From Brytella acorum (GTDB taxonomy: Bacteria; Pseudomonadota; Alphaproteobacteria; Acetobacterales; Acetobacteraceae), in assembly GCF_029309905.1 (NCBI RefSeq), contig NZ_JARBJP010000005.1, positions 62,001-126,000 of the forward strand: 64,000 nt of DNA, written 5' to 3'. A program made the translations under genes and the position numbers. The notes under the pieces are model-generated. The model was not told the origin of the DNA and did no database searches. It saw only the letters and a list, made by a program, of their open reading frames with translations. Shown piece by piece: positions 46,317 to 54,715 of the stretch (position 1 is its first letter; the number at the start of each line of letters is the position of its first letter).

Positions 46317-47807
46317 ATGAACACGATTTCGGACGTGATTATGGTGAAGTCCGAGCGGCATGACGTCGCTTACGTGCTGAGAATATGCTCTGTCGCGGCA
46401 CTCGGAGGTATTCTTTTCGGCTATGATACGTCCGTCATATCGGGCGCGATCGGGCCGTTGCAGACGTTTTTCCACCTCTCTCCGGCAGCGACGGGATGGG
46501 CTGTCTCGAACGTGGTGGTGGGCTGCATATTCGGCGCCCTGGCATCGGGATGGCTCGCCCATCATCTCGGGCGTCGCATGACGCTCTTCGTCTGTGCGCT
46601 GCTGTTTTCGATTCAGTCCATAGGTGCGGCGCTGGCGCCGGATTTTTTCTGGTTCGTCCTTTATCGCATGCTGGGCGGCGTGGCCGTAGGCATCGCCTCG
46701 GCCGTATCTCCGATGTACATGTCCGAAGTTTCGCCCAAGGATATGCGCGGCCGGGCCTTGAGCATGGAGCAGTTCGCGATTGTTTTCGGGCAGGTCGTCG
46801 TTTTTATCGTCAACTACTTCATCGCGCGCACGGCTTCGACCGAGTGGTTGCAGACGATGGGTTGGCGCTGGATGTTCGCATCTGAAATCCTTCCCTGCAT
46901 CCTGTTCTGCGCCACGATTTTCCTGATCCCAGAATCTCCGCGCTGGCACATGCTCAAAGGCCGCGAGGAAGATGCGCGCAAGACTCTGACTCGCATTTCC
47001 AACGAACGTCATGCCGGAAGCCTGATGAACGAAATTCGCGAATCGATCGGATCTGAAGAAGGGCGGTCCAGTTTCGGTCTCGCCGGGCTTCTCCGCGATC
47101 GCAATGCGCGCTGGATTGTCTTCGTCGGTGCTGCCGTGGCCGCGCTTCAGCAGGTCACCGGTATCAACGTAATGATGTATTATGCACCGATGGTGCTGAA
47201 GACGACCAGTGGCAGCATTCAGGAAGCTCTTTTCCAGACCATTTGGATCGGCGTCTCCATGCTGGTGGGCTGCATTGTCGGCGCATGGATCGTCGATCGC
47301 AAAGGACGTCGGCCGCTGATTCAGTATGGATCGATCATTATGATGGTCAGCCTTCTGGTTGTTTCGTGGGCCCTTTATTCCCAGAGTACGGGTTTGCTTG
47401 CCCTTATTGGTATGCTTGGCTTCATGTTCGCCTTCGGATTTTCCTGGGGGCCGGTAGCGTGGATTCTGGTTTCTGAAATTTTCCCCAATCGCTTTCGTGC
47501 GATCGGCATGAGTGTGGCTGTGGCCTCCAACTGGGCGGCCAATTTCATGGTGGCGCAGGGTTTCCCGATGATCAGCCAGAACGCGTGGCTGAACGCGCAT
47601 TTTCATGGTGCTTTTTCGATGTGGCTCTTCGCGGCGCTGGGTGCCGTGGCGATGTGGTTCGTGATGCGATATGTGCCTGAAACGAAGGGTATTTCTCTCG
47701 AAAAAATCGAAGCGACCATGATGAGTCTGGCACCGGTGCGTCATGCGCCGATCCCCGATGAGATCGACACAGATGGCGTCAAGTCTCCGCTCACGCCGTC
47801 TCGCTGA
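46317..47807 (+). CDS. MFS sugar porter, candidate inositol/inosose transporter
   Basis: A 496-residue sugar-porter MFS protein from the ATG at 46317 (GGGGGAG upstream; 46296 is a poorer start). Family motifs: GGILFGYDTSVISGA (helix 1), GRRMTLF after helix 2, PESPRWHM at the central loop, QQVTGINVMMYYAP in helix 7, DRKGRRPLI after helix 8 and PETKGISLEKIE at the C-terminus. Twelve helices. The class carries xylose, glucose or myo-inositol. An IolR-like site upstream and the following dehydrogenase and iol genes make an inositol or inosose the likely substrate. Confidence 0.9.
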   Translation: MNTISDVIMVKSERHDVAYVLRICSVAALGGILFGYDTSVISGAIGPLQTFFHLSPAATGWAVSNVVVGCIFGALASGWLAHHLGRRMTLFVCALLFSIQSIGAALAPDFFWFVLYRMLGGVAVGIASAVSPMYMSEVSPKDMRGRALSMEQFAIVFGQVVVFIVNYFIARTASTEWLQTMGWRWMFASEILPCILFCATIFLIPESPRWHMLKGREEDARKTLTRISNERHAGSLMNEIRESIGSEEGRSSFGLAGLLRDRNARWIVFVGAAVAALQQVTGINVMMYYAPMVLKTTSGSIQEALFQTIWIGVSMLVGCIVGAWIVDRKGRRPLIQYGSIIMMVSLLVVSWALYSQSTGLLALIGMLGFMFAFGFSWGPVAWILVSEIFPNRFRAIGMSVAVASNWAANFMVAQGFPMISQNAWLNAHFHGAFSMWLFAALGAVAMWFVMRYVPETKGISLEKIEATMMSLAPVRHAPIPDEIDTDGVKSPLTPSR

Positions 47808-47945
47808 AACTTCGCGCGATAGTGACAGACCCCGGATCGGTGTCTGTCACTATCGTCACGAAACGACGGTATGAAACCATCCGCAACGCGCGAGGATGTG
47901 AGCGGCTGGAGCGCCTTATGTCTCTTTTGTATCGTGACATATACC

Positions 47946-47959
47946 GGAACATATGTTCT
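47946..47959. promoter_or_regulatory. RGAA-N6-TTCY palindrome before FAD dehydrogenase operon
   Basis: GGAA-CATATG-TTCT, with a perfect 12-base inner palindrome GAACATATGTTC, lies 72 bases upstream of the small-subunit ATG and 138 bases after the porter stop. Candidate binding site for the RpiR regulator at 51708. Confidence 0.6.
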
Positions 47960-48030
47960 CTCTTGCTCTGACGGATGGAATGCCGGTTGCCATCCAGGCA
48001 TGGATGTGGATCGGCTTCAGGAGGACGGGC

Positions 48031-48582
48031 ATGACGATGTCGAAGATGTTGCGTGAGGCGTGGCGTGCCGTTTCGAGCGGGGCTCGTCGGAGCGCGGGTC
48101 ACGTCGCAGGGACGCCGGAGCGGGATGCAGCACTCTCACCGATCGCACTTCCGGTGGACGGACATAAATTCTCGGATTTTTTGGCGCTTTCACAATTTCT
48201 GACGGAAAAGTCTGATCTCGATCCCGCCGTCGCAACACGTGCTTTTCTGGCGTTGACCGAAGCGGACGAGGCGTTCGAGGGGCATGCAAACCGCCTTTTG
48301 GCCGCGATCCAGGATGGTCGGCTTGCGGATATGGACGGGTTCGACAGCTTCATGGCCGCGCATCCCGCTCTCAGGTCCACGGCCATGCGCATCATTTCCG
48401 CCTGGTATCTCGGCTATACCGGAACGCCCGCTCCCCTCGACACAGAGGACGATGCGCGGTTCGTCGCTTATGAAAGCGCGCTCATGTTCCGGCCCACGGC
48501 GGACGCCACCGCCGTGCCATCCTATACGCGCGGCAGGACGGATTATTGGCGCCATCCGCCCGCGTCGCTTGCGACTGACTGA
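48031..48582 (+). CDS. FAD-dependent dehydrogenase small subunit (sorbitol/sugar dehydrogenase type)
   Basis: A 183-residue small subunit of the FAD-SLDH/gluconate dehydrogenase family. The ATG at 48031 follows AGGAGGA. The family core is present: DFLALSQFLTEKSDLDPAVATRAFLAL and MRIISAWYLGYTG with RFVAYESALMF before the WRHPP terminus. Family members usually start with a Tat signal that also exports the catalytic subunit; here residues 1-40 (MTMSKMLREAWRAVSSGARRSAGH) have no hydrophobic core. It precedes the GMC subunit by 29 bases. Confidence 0.85.
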   Translation: MTMSKMLREAWRAVSSGARRSAGHVAGTPERDAALSPIALPVDGHKFSDFLALSQFLTEKSDLDPAVATRAFLALTEADEAFEGHANRLLAAIQDGRLADMDGFDSFMAAHPALRSTAMRIISAWYLGYTGTPAPLDTEDDARFVAYESALMFRPTADATAVPSYTRGRTDYWRHPPASLATD

Positions 48583-48611
48583 AAACGTTCCGCGTTCGAC
48601 CAGAGAACATA

Positions 48612-50207
48612 ATGATGCCTATTCAATATGACGCCGACGTCATTGTCGTCGGTTCCGGCGCCGTAGGCAGCAATCTCGCCTATGAACTCGCAAAACAGGG
48701 AAAATCCGTCCTCATTCTGGAGGCGGGCGTATGGGTGCCGCGCTGGAAAATCGTGGAGAATTTTCGCACTTCGCCGCGCAAGGTCAATCGTAACGATCCC
48801 TATCCCAACGCCCCATGGGCGCCGAATTCCTATACGCCCGGCTATATTGAAAATACGGGAGAATTCGATTTCCGGCCCGGTATGTTGCGCCTTGTCGGTG
48901 GTACCACCTGGCATTGGGGCGGTGCTACGTGGCGTTTCCTGCCCAATGACATGAAGCTGCGCACGCTCTACGGCGTGGGCCGTGACTGGCCGCTTTCCTA
49001 TGATGAATTGGAGCCGTATTACACGCGGGCCGAATATAATCTCGGCGTTTCCGGTTCCGATACGCAGGACCAGTCCGGTCAGCGGCGCGGCGCGGCCTAT
49101 CCGCCGCGCTCCGCGCCATATCCTGTGCACAACGAGGAAGAAACCTACTATTTCCAGCGTTTGAAGGAACGCATCGGCGCGGAAGGATACGAGTTTCTGC
49201 ATGAGCCGCATGTGCGGACCAACAGGCCGTATGACGGTCGGCCCGCGTGCTGCGGGAACAATAACTGCATGCCGGTTTGTCCGATCGGCGCCATGTATTC
49301 CGGCGAAGTCCACGCGAAACATGCGCAGGCGCAGGGCGCGCGCGTCATTCCCGACGCCACGGTATTCAGGATCGAAAAAGGCGACGGCGGGAAAATCGCC
49401 GCCGTGCATTATCGTACGTCCCTGGGGAATGATGCGCGCCTGACAGCACGCTATTTCGTCATGGCCTGTAACGGGCTGGAAACGCCCAAACTTCTGTTGA
49501 TGTCCGACGTCGCCAATTCTTCGGACCAGGTCGGACGCAATCTGATGGATCACACCGGCATCGGCTTGCAGTTCCTGGCGGATGAACCGCTATGGACCGG
49601 ACGCGGCCCCATCCAGCAAGGTGGCGTGTTCAACTGGCGGGACGGCGCGTTTCGAAGCGAGCATGCGGCGATCAAGCATGCGATCAACAATGCCGTGCCC
49701 AATCAGGAAGTGACGCGCATTCTGCTGGAACGTGGCGTGGTCGGAAAAAAACTCGATGAACAGATCCGGCATATGTCCGCGCGATGGGTCGAATTTTCAA
49801 CAACGTTCGAAATGCTGCCCCATGCCCATAACAGGGTGCAGCCCTCCACGATCCGCACAGATGCACTCGGCATTCCCACCCTGAAAGTCCATTACGAAAC
49901 GGATGACTATATCGCGAGAGGCGCGGCCAGGGCGCGGGAAGATTTCGCCCGCTTCGTCGCCATCATGGGCGGCACCGTTATCGAGGATCATACCGGCTGG
50001 CAAAACCGCGATCATCTGATGGGCACGGTACTCATGGGCGACGATCCGCGCGATTCCGTCGTCAATCACGAGTGTCGGAGCTGGGATCACAGCAATCTCT
50101 TCATGGCGACTACGGGCGTGATCCCGGCCAGCGGGGTGGTCAATCCCACGCTTGCGGCGATCGCTCTTGCAATCCGTTCCGCTGATATTATCGCGAAAGA
50201 GATCTGA
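48612..50207 (+). CDS. FAD-dependent dehydrogenase catalytic (GMC) subunit
   Basis: A 531-residue flavoprotein. The N-terminal dinucleotide fold GSGAVGSNLAYELAKQG with LILEAG binds FAD. The GGTTWHWGGATWRFLPNDM block and the Cys cluster CCGNNNCMPVCPIGA (about residues 213-227), which in FAD glucose dehydrogenase holds a 3Fe-4S cluster, place it in the membrane-bound sugar/polyol dehydrogenase group. The C-terminal HLMGTVLMGDDP and GVVNPTLAAIALAIRSAD blocks contain the active-site His/Asn region. It would oxidise a polyol or cyclitol and pass electrons through the cluster to the cytochrome subunit. In context an inositol is likely. Confidence 0.93.
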   Translation: MMPIQYDADVIVVGSGAVGSNLAYELAKQGKSVLILEAGVWVPRWKIVENFRTSPRKVNRNDPYPNAPWAPNSYTPGYIENTGEFDFRPGMLRLVGGTTWHWGGATWRFLPNDMKLRTLYGVGRDWPLSYDELEPYYTRAEYNLGVSGSDTQDQSGQRRGAAYPPRSAPYPVHNEEETYYFQRLKERIGAEGYEFLHEPHVRTNRPYDGRPACCGNNNCMPVCPIGAMYSGEVHAKHAQAQGARVIPDATVFRIEKGDGGKIAAVHYRTSLGNDARLTARYFVMACNGLETPKLLLMSDVANSSDQVGRNLMDHTGIGLQFLADEPLWTGRGPIQQGGVFNWRDGAFRSEHAAIKHAINNAVPNQEVTRILLERGVVGKKLDEQIRHMSARWVEFSTTFEMLPHAHNRVQPSTIRTDALGIPTLKVHYETDDYIARGAARAREDFARFVAIMGGTVIEDHTGWQNRDHLMGTVLMGDDPRDSVVNHECRSWDHSNLFMATTGVIPASGVVNPTLAAIALAIRSADIIAKEI

Positions 50208-50210
50208 TCC

Positions 50211-51692
50211 ATGACCGTCCGTAAAATTGCGGGTCTGGTGCTTTGCGGGATCCTTATGGGCAGCGGGCCGGCGAAGGCGTCGGAAAGCGCTTCGATTTTT
50301 TCGTCGCAGACGGGGCCTGGAGAAAACCTGGCGCAGCTTATCGCGCGCGGCGCATATGTAGCGCGGACAGCCGATTGCGCGGCCTGTCACGTCGGCGCGG
50401 ATGGCGCGCCCTATGCGGGCGGGTATGAAATCGCATCGCCACTAGGCACGATCATTGCCACGAATATTTCTCCCTCGCGCACGTTCGGAATAGGCGGCTG
50501 GTCGGAAGAGGTTTTCGCGCGTGCTCTTCGCATGGGCGTCACGCCGCACGGAAACCTGTATCCGGCCATGCCTTATCCATCCTATGCCGGAATGTCGGAC
50601 GAGGACGTCCACGCGCTTTATATCTATCTCACCCACGCCGTGAAACCGGTGGAGCGGGGGCCGACTGTGGGCACCAGATTGTCGTTTCCTTTCAATCTGC
50701 GCACGCTCATGACAGGCTGGAACGCTGTTTTCTCACGTCAGAAGCCCATGGCTCATGCGGCGACGGCGCCCGGAGGGATCGAGCGCGGGCGTTATCTGGT
50801 CGAGGTGGTCGGGCACTGTTCGAGTTGTCATACGCCGCGCAATTTCGCCATGGCGGAGGATCGGTCGCAATTCCTGGGCGGTGCCGCAGTGGGCGGATGG
50901 TTCGCGCCCAACATCACGTCTGATCCGATCAGCGGCATCGGGGGATGGAGCGAGGACGAACTGGTCACCTATCTGCGCACCGGTGCGGTTGCGGGGAAAA
51001 GCCAGGCGGCCGGTGGCATGGCGGAAGCGATCGAGCATGGTCTGCGACATCTCGCGGATGACGATCTGAGAGCGATCGCCCGCTACCTGAAATCGGTACC
51101 GCCGATCCGTGAAGCGGGCCAGAGAGAACCGGCCTACGGCGTCGCCTTCGCCCAGCCCTCCAATTTCGAAGCGCTCAATCTCGGTCATGATCGCTCGCCG
51201 GCCGCCATGAGGGACGGCGCGAGCACGCAGGGCGAGCAGATTTACGTGGCGGCCTGCGCGGCCTGTCATCAACTGCATGGCGAAGGGACGTCGGACCAGT
51301 TCTATCCCTCCCTGTATGCCAATACGGCGACGGGCGGAACGTCGCCCCGCAATCTCGTCATGGCGATCGTCAAGGGCGTGCATCGTGAAACGAATGACGG
51401 CACGGTGGTCATGCCCGCTTTTGGAGCCGAGTTGAACGACGCGCAGATCGCGGCGGTCTCCAATTACGTGCTCAGCCGCTTCGGCAATCCGCATCTGAGT
51501 GTCTCGGCCGCGGAGGTGGCGGGATACAGGATCGGGCGGGAAGAGCCGCTTGTCGTCAAACTCTTCGGCCCGGCCGGTGTCGTGGCCGCGCTTGGCGGCT
51601 TGGCGGCGGGGCTGGCGGGCATGTCTCTTGCGCGGAGAAGGCGAGGCGATGGATCCGACGGGGCCGTTGCGAAAATGAGGATCGAGGATTGA
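50211..51692 (+). CDS. Tri-heme cytochrome c subunit of FAD dehydrogenase
   Basis: A 493-residue cytochrome with a Sec signal (residues 1-25) and three heme c sites: CAACH at 56-60, CSSCH at 203-207 and CAACH at 349-353. Each lies in a class I cytochrome domain; repeated GGWSEEVFARALRMG-like segments follow the first two hemes. A C-terminal hydrophobic helix (about 455-477) followed by Arg residues anchors it to the membrane. It accepts electrons from the FAD/3Fe-4S subunit and reduces ubiquinone. It begins 3 bases after the GMC stop. Confidence 0.94.
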   Translation: MTVRKIAGLVLCGILMGSGPAKASESASIFSSQTGPGENLAQLIARGAYVARTADCAACHVGADGAPYAGGYEIASPLGTIIATNISPSRTFGIGGWSEEVFARALRMGVTPHGNLYPAMPYPSYAGMSDEDVHALYIYLTHAVKPVERGPTVGTRLSFPFNLRTLMTGWNAVFSRQKPMAHAATAPGGIERGRYLVEVVGHCSSCHTPRNFAMAEDRSQFLGGAAVGGWFAPNITSDPISGIGGWSEDELVTYLRTGAVAGKSQAAGGMAEAIEHGLRHLADDDLRAIARYLKSVPPIREAGQREPAYGVAFAQPSNFEALNLGHDRSPAAMRDGASTQGEQIYVAACAACHQLHGEGTSDQFYPSLYANTATGGTSPRNLVMAIVKGVHRETNDGTVVMPAFGAELNDAQIAAVSNYVLSRFGNPHLSVSAAEVAGYRIGREEPLVVKLFGPAGVVAALGGLAAGLAGMSLARRRRGDGSDGAVAKMRIED

Positions 51693-51707
51693 GGCGTGTG
51701 TCGAATG

Positions 51708-52571
51708 CTATTTCCGGCGTTCGGCGATGGCGGTCGCGAGCGTCATGATCAGCACCATCGTCGCGGCATTGGAGCGGAAGCCCTGGAAATCGGCTTCCAT
51801 GACGTCGAGCCACAATCCCGTCGATGGAATGACCGGACTGGCCGGGCTGTCGGTGACGGCGACGATCGGCACGCACCGACGCTCAAGTTCCTTGAACAGT
51901 TCAACCGTGCGCGGCGCATAGGCGGCGAAACTGATGACGATCGCCGCGTCGCGCGGTCCGGCGGACAGCATGGCTTCCTCCTCCATGCCGGATTCCAGTC
52001 CGATCACCTGATGGAGGATTTCCATTTTTGTCAGCAGATAGGAAAGGTAGCGCGTGACGGGCATGGAACGACGCAGACCCAGGATGTAAATACGTTGCGC
52101 GCCAACGAGACGGGTGATCGCTTTTTCGAGCTTTTTCCGGTCGAGATGGTGGTGCAATGCGTCCAGAGATGCGATCGCGGCGTGGTAAAATCCGTCCAGG
52201 ACGGCCACGGATGTGGCGGGTCCGCCATCCTCGCCATGCAGGGCATGCAGCCGTTCACCATAAGACGTGGATCGGCTGCGAATACGCTCGCGAAAAATTG
52301 CCTGCATTTCCGAAAAGCCGTTCAGGCCGAATGTGCGGGCGAACCGGATGACCGTGGAGGGCTGCACCTGGGCATCCGCAGCCAGACTGCTTACGGTTCC
52401 CAAGGCGATATCGTCCGGCTTTTTCAGGATGGTATCCGCGATCTGACGCAGACGGGTCGGCAGGGTCGCATAGCGTGCCCGCAATTTCTGATGGAACGCG
52501 TCGTAGCCGTCTGAGACGAGGTCGGGCTCGTGAGTCGCGGGCTGTGCTGTGCGGACATGCGTGGACGACAT
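51708..52571 (-). CDS. RpiR family transcriptional regulator (IolR-like)
   Basis: A 287-residue RpiR regulator. The start at 52571 (MSSTHVRT) has GGAG 9 bases upstream; the frame continues to 52688. The N-terminal helix-turn-helix (GTVSSLAADAQVQPSTVIRFARTFGLNGFSEMQAIFRERI) is followed by a SIS domain (about residues 120-265, with IYILGLRRSMPVTRYLSYLL and VISFAAYAPRT) that senses a sugar phosphate. RpiR proteins named IolR repress inositol genes in rhizobia. It lies between the dehydrogenase operon (convergent) and iolC (divergent), the classical position for the local regulator. Confidence 0.92.
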   Translation of the reverse strand: MSSTHVRTAQPATHEPDLVSDGYDAFHQKLRARYATLPTRLRQIADTILKKPDDIALGTVSSLAADAQVQPSTVIRFARTFGLNGFSEMQAIFRERIRSRSTSYGERLHALHGEDGGPATSVAVLDGFYHAAIASLDALHHHLDRKKLEKAITRLVGAQRIYILGLRRSMPVTRYLSYLLTKMEILHQVIGLESGMEEEAMLSAGPRDAAIVISFAAYAPRTVELFKELERRCVPIVAVTDSPASPVIPSTGLWLDVMEADFQGFRSNAATMVLIMTLATAIAERRK

Positions 52572-52648
52572 GGGCAGTGGCTCCGATCTGAAATGTCCCT
52601 TTTTGAAGGGAAGGCCCAAGCCAATGCGGCTTCTGAGACGTTGCAATA

Positions 52649-52662
52649 TCACCATACGGTGA
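52649..52662. promoter_or_regulatory. Inverted repeat TCACC-N4-GGTGA
   Basis: A perfect 5-bp inverted repeat lies in the rpiR/iolC divergent promoter, 31 bases before the first RGAA-N6-TTCY site. Possible second operator or CRP-like element. Confidence 0.35.
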
Positions 52663-52679
52663 AATGAGTGAAAAAGAAA

Positions 52680-52693
52680 AGAAAGCACGTTCT
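52680..52693. promoter_or_regulatory. RGAA-N6-TTCY site 1 before iolC
   Basis: AGAA-AGCACG-TTCT, followed by ATATG. Its TTCT half is 31 bases from the TTCT half of site 2, about three helical turns. GTTCTATATG is exactly repeated in both sites. Confidence 0.6.
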
Positions 52694-52710
52694 ATATGAT
52701 GACAAATAAC

Positions 52711-52724
52711 AGAACGTGTGTTCT
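52711..52724. promoter_or_regulatory. RGAA-N6-TTCY site 2 before iolC
   Basis: AGAA-CGTGTG-TTCT lies 36 bases before the iolC ATG. Together with site 1 it forms a tandem operator in the divergent rpiR/iolC promoter. Confidence 0.6.
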
Positions 52725-52760
52725 ATATGGCCGACAGATCAACCTCAGGGGTTACAAGAG

Positions 52761-54674
52761 ATGGAATCGTCTGATTTGGACGTCATCGCGATAGGCCGCT
52801 CCTCCATTGATATCTACGGTCAGCAGATCGGTGGCCGTCTTGAAGATATGGCCAGCTTCAGCAAGGGCGTGGGCGGTTGCCCCGCCAATATCGCGATCGG
52901 CACGTCGCGCCTCGGTCTGCGTTCCGGTCTTGTGACCCGCGTGGGCAATGAAAATTTCGGCCGTTTCATTCGTGAGCAGCTGGGTCGTGAAGGCGTCGTC
53001 ACGGATGGTATCGTCACAGATCCGGAACGTCTTACGGCGCTGGCCATTCTCGGCGTGCGTGACCAGAACAGTTTTCCGCTCCTGTTCTATCGGACGGATT
53101 GCGCGGACGCGGCCCTGAACGAAGAGGACATCGATCCTGCTTTTATGCGGAGGGCGAACGTCGTCGTCGTCAGCGGGACGCATTTTTCGCGCCCACACAG
53201 CGCGGCGGCCCAGCGCAAGGCCATGAAGATCGTCCATGAAAATGGCGGCAAGGTCGCGTTCGATATCGATTACCGTCCCAATCTGTGGGGCCTCGCGGCG
53301 ATCGGCGAAGGGGAGTCACGATATGTCCGCTCCGATGAGGTCACGGATCACCTGATGACCATCCTCCCCGAATGCGATCTGATCGTGGGGACGGAAGAGG
53401 AGTTGCACATCGCGGGCGGAAGCGAGGATACGCTGACCGCAATCCGCAATATTCGCGCGGTTTCCAAAGGTACGATCGTCTGCAAGCGTGGCCCGATGGG
53501 CTGCGTGGTGTTCGAGGACGAAATTCCCGACGACCTTCAGGACGGCATCAAAGGGGCGGGCTTCCCGATTGAAGTCTACAACACGCTCGGCGCCGGGGAT
53601 GCCTTCATGTCCGGTTTCCTGCGGGGATGGGTTCGCGGCGAACCGCTGGCCGATTGCTGCACCTACGCCAATGCCTGTGGGGCTTTTGCGGTATCGCGCC
53701 TGCTTTGCTCGTCGGAAATCCCGACCTGGGAAGAATTGCAGTATTTTCTGAAAAACGGCAGCGAACATCGCGCGCTGCGTCACGATGCGGAGCTTAATCA
53801 TCTCCATTGGGTGACGACGCGCCGTCATCAGCCGACGCCGATCATGGCGTTTGCATGCGATCATCGTCTGCAACTTGAAGACATCGCCCGCGAAGCGGGT
53901 GCTTCGTTTGAAAAAATTCCGGAATTCAAGAAGCTGGTGATCGCGGCGGCCACGCGCGTGGCTCAGGGACGTCCCGGCTTCGGCGTATTCATGGACGGTA
54001 TTTACGGACAGGAAGCCCTGTTCGCGGCGTCGCATGAAAAACTGTGGATTGCGCGACCGATCGAAAAGACGGGTTCACGCCCTCTGGAATTCGAATGCGG
54101 CGGCAGCCTTGGCGCGCATCTGACGGAATGGCCGACGGAACAGACCGTCAAATGCCTTGCCTTCTATCATCCGGACGATCCGGAAGATTTGAAGCTCCGA
54201 CAGGAGCGCGAGCTTTTCCGCGCCTATGACGCCTGTCGCAGGATGGGTCGCGAAATCCTTATCGAGATTATCGCGGGCAAAAATGGTCCGCTCGGGCCGG
54301 ACAGCGTCGCGCAGGTTCTTGACCGGCTCTACGACATCGGCATCAAACCGGACTGGTGGAAACTCGAAGGGCAGAAAAATCCGGCGGCGTGGCAGGCCAT
54401 CGCCCGCGTGATCGAGGCGCGGGATCCTCATTGCCGTGGCGTGGTGATTCTTGGTCTCGATGCGCCGATCGAAGATCTGCTTGAGGCTTTCGAAGCGGCG
54501 GCCGTGACGCCCTGGGTCAAGGGTTTCGCGATCGGCCGCACGATTTTCGGCCCGTCGGCACGGGCATGGCTCGCCGGTAAACTGGATGACGAAAGCGTGG
54601 TTGCGGAAATGGCTCGGCGCTTCGCGACGTTCGTCGAAGCCTGGACGGCCATCGAAAAGCGTCGGGCGGTCTGA
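52761..54674 (+). CDS. iolC: 5-dehydro-2-deoxygluconokinase fused to DUF2090 (IolC-IolJ-like)
   Basis: A 637-residue two-domain protein from the ATG at 52761. Residues 1-330 are a PfkB kinase (DVIAIGRSSIDIYGQQIGGRLEDM..., VGGCPANIAIG, and TLGAGDAFMSGFLRG near 275 with the catalytic Asp) that phosphorylates 5-dehydro-2-deoxy-D-gluconate. Residues about 345-637 are DUF2090 (PIMAFACDHRLQLEDIA, GREILIEIIAGKNGP), a barrel suspected to be the 6-phospho-5-dehydro-2-deoxygluconate aldolase. The fusion is common in proteobacterial inositol operons and would join two consecutive steps. It is the first gene of the iol operon. Confidence 0.95.
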   Translation: MESSDLDVIAIGRSSIDIYGQQIGGRLEDMASFSKGVGGCPANIAIGTSRLGLRSGLVTRVGNENFGRFIREQLGREGVVTDGIVTDPERLTALAILGVRDQNSFPLLFYRTDCADAALNEEDIDPAFMRRANVVVVSGTHFSRPHSAAAQRKAMKIVHENGGKVAFDIDYRPNLWGLAAIGEGESRYVRSDEVTDHLMTILPECDLIVGTEEELHIAGGSEDTLTAIRNIRAVSKGTIVCKRGPMGCVVFEDEIPDDLQDGIKGAGFPIEVYNTLGAGDAFMSGFLRGWVRGEPLADCCTYANACGAFAVSRLLCSSEIPTWEELQYFLKNGSEHRALRHDAELNHLHWVTTRRHQPTPIMAFACDHRLQLEDIAREAGASFEKIPEFKKLVIAAATRVAQGRPGFGVFMDGIYGQEALFAASHEKLWIARPIEKTGSRPLEFECGGSLGAHLTEWPTEQTVKCLAFYHPDDPEDLKLRQERELFRAYDACRRMGREILIEIIAGKNGPLGPDSVAQVLDRLYDIGIKPDWWKLEGQKNPAAWQAIARVIEARDPHCRGVVILGLDAPIEDLLEAFEAAAVTPWVKGFAIGRTIFGPSARAWLAGKLDDESVVAEMARRFATFVEAWTAIEKRRAV

Positions 54675-54715
54675 GGCCGGACGCTTCCAGATCGGGATTT
54701 TTGAGGATCATGACG

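Noticed and set aside
46085-46363. 92-codon frame overlapping the sugar porter start
   Set aside because: Overlaps the porter gene in another frame and has no ribosome site.
46188-47744. 518-codon minus-strand frame opposite the sugar porter
   Set aside because: Composition typical of antisense frames; the MFS motifs on the plus strand are decisive.
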